Shown here: in pieces, positions 60,795 through 64,000 of the stretch
Layout of the letters: the number at the start of each line of letters is the position of its first letter
Numbering within the stretch: position 1 is the stretch's first letter
Assembly: GCF_032118995.1 (NCBI RefSeq)
Contig: NC_092666.1
Coordinates: 4,538,501 to 4,602,500 of the forward strand
Direction: 5' to 3'
Source: Asterias amurensis
Lineage: Eukaryota; Echinodermata; Asteroidea; Forcipulatida; Asteriidae
Length of the DNA stretch: 64,000 nucleotides
The notes under the pieces: generated by a model
What the model was told of the DNA's origin: nothing
Seen by the model: only the letters and a program-made list of their open reading frames with translations
Databases searched by the model: none
Made by a program: the position numbers and the translations under genes

Positions 60795-61230
60795 GAAATT
60801 AGTGGCCATTGTTAGAACTTGTTTCTCCGATCAGCACATCATCGTCTGGACAGAAGTCGTCATCATCTGTTGAGTTCGAATCCCATTTGAACAAGCCTCG
60901 ACATCTCTGGGCACCACCAGTGCAGCTTGGTTGCGAGACAACAATTGGTGAAATCTTTGGCCCTTGAGGGCATCAGTTCATTTAAGCAAGCAACAACTAC
61001 CTTCTGCTCAACACTTGCGTCTAAAAAACAAATTGCGTCTAGCTCGTTTACATTTTGTGAGACATTATTGAAGTAGACACTAGGAGTACATCTTATTGAA
61101 CTTCACTGAACATAAAACATATCTACCATTGCACTTCGGCCTTTAAATCATCACAAGTTCTAGGTGGCCGAGGGGGTCCACCGACAGACACAGGTGTTTG
61201 CACAACTATGCTTTTTTTGGGCCAAATTTT
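60795..61230 (-). repeat. Unclassified repeat, minus copy with intact 57-codon frame
   Basis: Minus strand frame of 57 codons ends with TAA at 60800-60798 and reads CPQGPKISPIVVSQPSCTG, GAQRCRGLFKWDSNS, TDDDDFCPDDDVLIGETSS. An upstream piece encodes VVQTPVSVGGPPRPP. It looks coding-derived (acidic, Cys-containing), but I do not recognise the family. Confidence 0.5.
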
Positions 61231-61589
61231 TCAATAAAAAATTGGACATGACTCTCCTTGTAACTTGTCTTTTATTTGCCTTAACCCTACCACCCCCCCC
61301 CCCAACTTAAATATTGAGGGCCCACCTTACCTGGTGTGACCCACGGGCTGTCATTTTTGCCCACAGTAATTGGGTGCGTATATTAGTCGCTTTTAGCAAG
61401 TCATTTTGGGCAAGGAAACTCTCATTAAATTGATACACACCCAATTTATTGCATTGTGGGAAAACATGGCGGCCAAGTAGATAATGAGACAACAGTTTCG
61501 AGTTCAGACGAATCAACTAATAGTTGACTTGTCCGTAAATAGCATCAGCCTTTATTCATGAACATATAGAATAACACTCACAAGGCAAC

Positions 61590-62560
61590 ATTTTAGGCAA
61601 AATTGGATAGATACGCAGTGGAATTTTTGGGAAAAATTGAAGCGATATTTGATAAAAACTCAAGGATACAGCCTTGTGGAATTTATGGGCGAAGTTTGAG
61701 CAAAATTTGATAAATACGCAAGGCTATTGTCTTAGAGAATTTTTGGGCACAGTTTGAGCGAAGTTGGATACATACGCAAGGCTATATATATAGTCTTGAG
61801 GAATTTTGGGGCACAATTTGAGCATAGTTGGATAAAAACGCCAGGCTGTTGTCTTGGAGAATTTTTGGGCACAATTTGAGCACAGTTGGATAAAAACGCA
61901 AGTCTATATTCTTGAGGAAATTTTGGGCAAAACTTGAGCAAAGTGGTTAAAAACGCCAGGCTATAGTCTTGGAGAATTGTTGGGCACAATTTGAGCAAAG
62001 TTGGATAAAAACGCCAGGCTATAGTCTTGTGGAACTTTTGGGCACAATTTGAGCAAAAATGGATAAATATACAAGGCTGTGTTCTTTGAGCATTTTGGGG
62101 CACAATTTGAGCATAGTTGGATAAAAACGCCAGGCTGTTGTCTTGGAGAATTTTTGGGCGCAATTTGAGCAAAGTTGAGGAAAAACGCAAGGCTTGAGGA
62201 AATTTTGGGCAAAATTTGAGCAAAGTGGATAAAAACGCCAGGCTATAGTCTTGGAGAATTTTTTGGGCACATTTTGAGAAAAAAGAATTGATAAAAACGC
62301 GAGACTATAGTCTTGGAGAATTTTGGGGCACAATTTGAGCAAAGTTGGATAAAAACGCCAGGCTATAGTTTTGTGGAACTTTTGGGCACAATTTGAGCAA
62401 AAATGGATAAATATACAAGGCTGTATTCTTGGAGAATTTTGGGGCACAATTTGAGCAAAGTTGAATAAAAACGCAAGAAATTTTGGGGCAAAATATGACC
62501 AAAATTTGATAACAACGCAAGGCTATGAATAGTATTGTGGAATTTTGGGGCTCATTGAGC
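61590..62560. repeat. Minisatellite of about 60 bp
   Basis: About 16 units of aggctatagtcttggagaat, ttttgggcacaatttgagca and aagttggataaaaacgcc. Overlapping minus-strand frames (LKLCPKILQDYSLAFLSNF) are artefacts. Confidence 0.92.
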
Positions 62561-62950
62561 AAATTTTGCCCGGCCATGTTCACAAGGCTATAGGCCTCGT
62601 GAACTTGTCAAATTTTGCCTGAACATATTCACAAGGTAGCCCTGTGAACTTGTCAAATTTTGAGAGTTCACTTCAAATTTGGCTGAACATGCTCACATGG
62701 CTATATATAGCCTTGTGAACTTGTCAAATTTTGTGAACTTGTCAAATTTTGCCCAAGCATGTTCACAAGGCCTTGTGAACGTCAAATTTTGAATGTGTTA
62801 ACAAGGCTATCCTCTTTAACTTTTCGCTCTACAATAAATCACAAGGCTATATATAGCCTTGTGAACTTTTTGCTCGAAAAAAAAAAACACCTTGTGAACT
62901 TTTCCCTCGAAAAAAATCATAAGGCTATATTTGATAAAAATGCCCCTTAA
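62560..62950. repeat. CACAAGGCTATA / CTTGTCAAATTTTG repeat cluster
   Basis: Repeats of cttgtgaacttgtcaaattt and ttcacaaggctat, including a perfect 24-bp palindrome at 62840-62863 (cacaaggctata/tatagccttgtg). Continues the theme of the preceding array. Confidence 0.8.
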
Positions 62951-63149
62951 AGTTTTTCAAACTTCGCCCCAACTTTCAAGTTAAAATAAATAATAACTTC
63001 CTTATTATTGCTTCAAATATTATTATTGGTTTCTGTTTAATATAAAAGGCTTCAGAAAAGCCTACTTCATCCTTAAGAACACAACATTGCACCGAAAAAA
63101 GAGGCAAAAGTTGATAAGAGTGCTGGCCTCACCCCCCTTTCAAATTTAG

Positions 63150-63424
63150 GCCAATACAAGTTCGAACTACGTCACGCGCATGCACGTCGAGCAAGGCATG
63201 CTGGGAAAAATGGGGCGGCGAGATCAATCACCCCTGGGAACGAGGTTGATGAACCCCTTTACTCCCCGCGGCCATTTTCTTTTTGACCGCGGGCATCGTG
63301 TGTTCCACATGTGTGTGTTGAAAAAGCAGATTTTTTGCAACTATTTACATCGAAAACCGACATCAAAATTCAACAACTACAACGATGAAAACTGCACGGA
63401 TGTTCATAGAATCTTCTTAATCAG
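63150..63424 (+). promoter_or_regulatory. CpG-rich promoter-like segment and possible first exon
   Basis: Dense CpG (tacgtcacgcgcatgcacgt, ccccgcggccattttc) with a CRE-like tacgtcacg, a ggcatgctggga motif and a YY1-like gccatttt. A frame open from ATG 63180 meets a donor atcag|gtaaatg at 63424/63425. Possibly the start of the next gene downstream. Inference only. Confidence 0.35.
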
Positions 63425-63788
63425 GTAAATGATTCATGTGTTGATGCATTAGAGGAAATTTGAGGGGGTTTCTCTAAGACAAGATTGTCTTGGCAATATC
63501 ATATGTAACGTCAAATTGTTGTTAGCTGATGATACCCAAGACAAATCGAAGAAACCTAGATTGTGTTAAAATATTTATTAAACCACTGAATTCTCGCTCA
63601 ATACAAGTGAGGAAAATATTGTCCAATTCCTTCAAAGTGTTTAGAGTTAAATCGCAGGGCGCACATATTTGTCTTTGAATTGTTTTCTTGTGTGTTGGGA
63701 ATTAGATTTGACGACATGAAGTACTGTACATGACATGTTTATTTGGAGACAATTTAACTGAAGCAAAATTTCCCAATGCCCGGTACTT

Positions 63789-63937
63789 TATATATCCGGA
63801 TAACTTTCCGTATGGCGCCACCACTTTTTCACTCATTTTTACAAAAAGGGATATATCAATCAGGTAAATTAGATACTATATTATTTTATTTCAAATGAAA
63901 AAGTGGTGGCGCCATACGGAAACTTTTCCATATATCC
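63789..63937. mobile_element. Short foldback MITE (GGCGCCACCACTTTTTC arms)
   Basis: Arms 63797-63832 (ggataactttccgtatggcg, ccaccactttttca) and 63896-63931 (tgaaaaagtggtggcgccat, acggaaacttttcc) are inverted around about 63 bp, with tatat on both outer sides. Confidence 0.8.
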
Positions 63938-64000
63938 CCTCATTATGTATGAACACTTATTTACATCCATACTCTAAAATCTAAATATTTTGTTCTTTTT

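Noticed and set aside
61732..62583. Four overlapping minus-strand frames of LKLCPKILQDYSLAFL repeats
   Set aside because: Overlap in different frames over the same 60-bp array; periodicity artefact.

Overview
The window is eukaryotic, AT-rich, intron-rich genomic DNA from a metazoan. It is most likely a marine deuterostome, probably an echinoderm such as a sea star. That assignment is an inference: it rests on vertebrate-like gene families in short exons separated by repeat-laden introns, and on dense short palindromic (foldback) elements of a kind I associate with echinoderm genomes. No bacterial, viral or organellar gene block is present.

Five protein-coding genes can be assembled by joining exons at GT/AG sites with consistent phase. 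(1) 1657-19121, plus strand: the 3' part (TM5 to C-terminus) of a peptide-type rhodopsin-family GPCR; its first exons lie before the window. (2) 7409-3404, minus strand: a complete 4-exon, 265-aa SAM-dependent methyltransferase (juvenile-hormone-acid-methyltransferase-like), lying wholly inside the GPCR intron between the TM6 and TM7 exons. (3) 27292-25603, minus: a complete 3-exon mitochondrial ribosomal protein L17. (4) 27656-41728, plus: a complete 6-exon, 319-aa cytosolic sulfotransferase, divergent from MRPL17 across about 360 bp. (5) 45765-about 55246, plus: an immunoglobulin-superfamily gene of the Turtle/IGSF9 type with signal peptide and Ig domains, whose Ig2 and Ig5 regions carry single-base frame breaks that look like sequence errors.

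The rest is mostly repeats. The main foldback families are: A, ends TTAA+AGGCAGTGGACAC, about 385 bp, at least 15 copies or pieces; B, ends TTAA+AGGAACACGTTGCC, about 385 bp, 4 copies; C, ends TTAA+AGCCATTGGACCC; D, a GATAACG-rich palindrome; and E, ends with GCCTTGNTCAAGGC. There is also a hAT-like element with an exact 8-bp target duplication, a 716-bp GGGTCATTCC element, tRNA-derived SINEs (one pair head-to-head in a 373-bp palindrome) and 5'-truncated LINE tails. Large simple or tandem arrays sit at 1.27-1.65, 35.8-38.8, 44.55-44.92, 54.0-54.16, 55.9-56.76, 59.1-60.0 and 61.6-62.9 kb. Many long open frames in these arrays are by-products of periodicity and are not genes.

No new multi-gene system is evident. 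The most distinctive signals are the nested opposite-strand methyltransferase gene, local duplications of exon ends in two genes (TM6 exon end, receptor C-tail, sulfotransferase exon 2 end), strong over-representation of the 9-mer GAGGGCGCT (a CTCF-like core, partly carried by transposons), and a stack of nested transposon insertions. Exon coordinates were read by eye from splice signals and protein-family resemblance.
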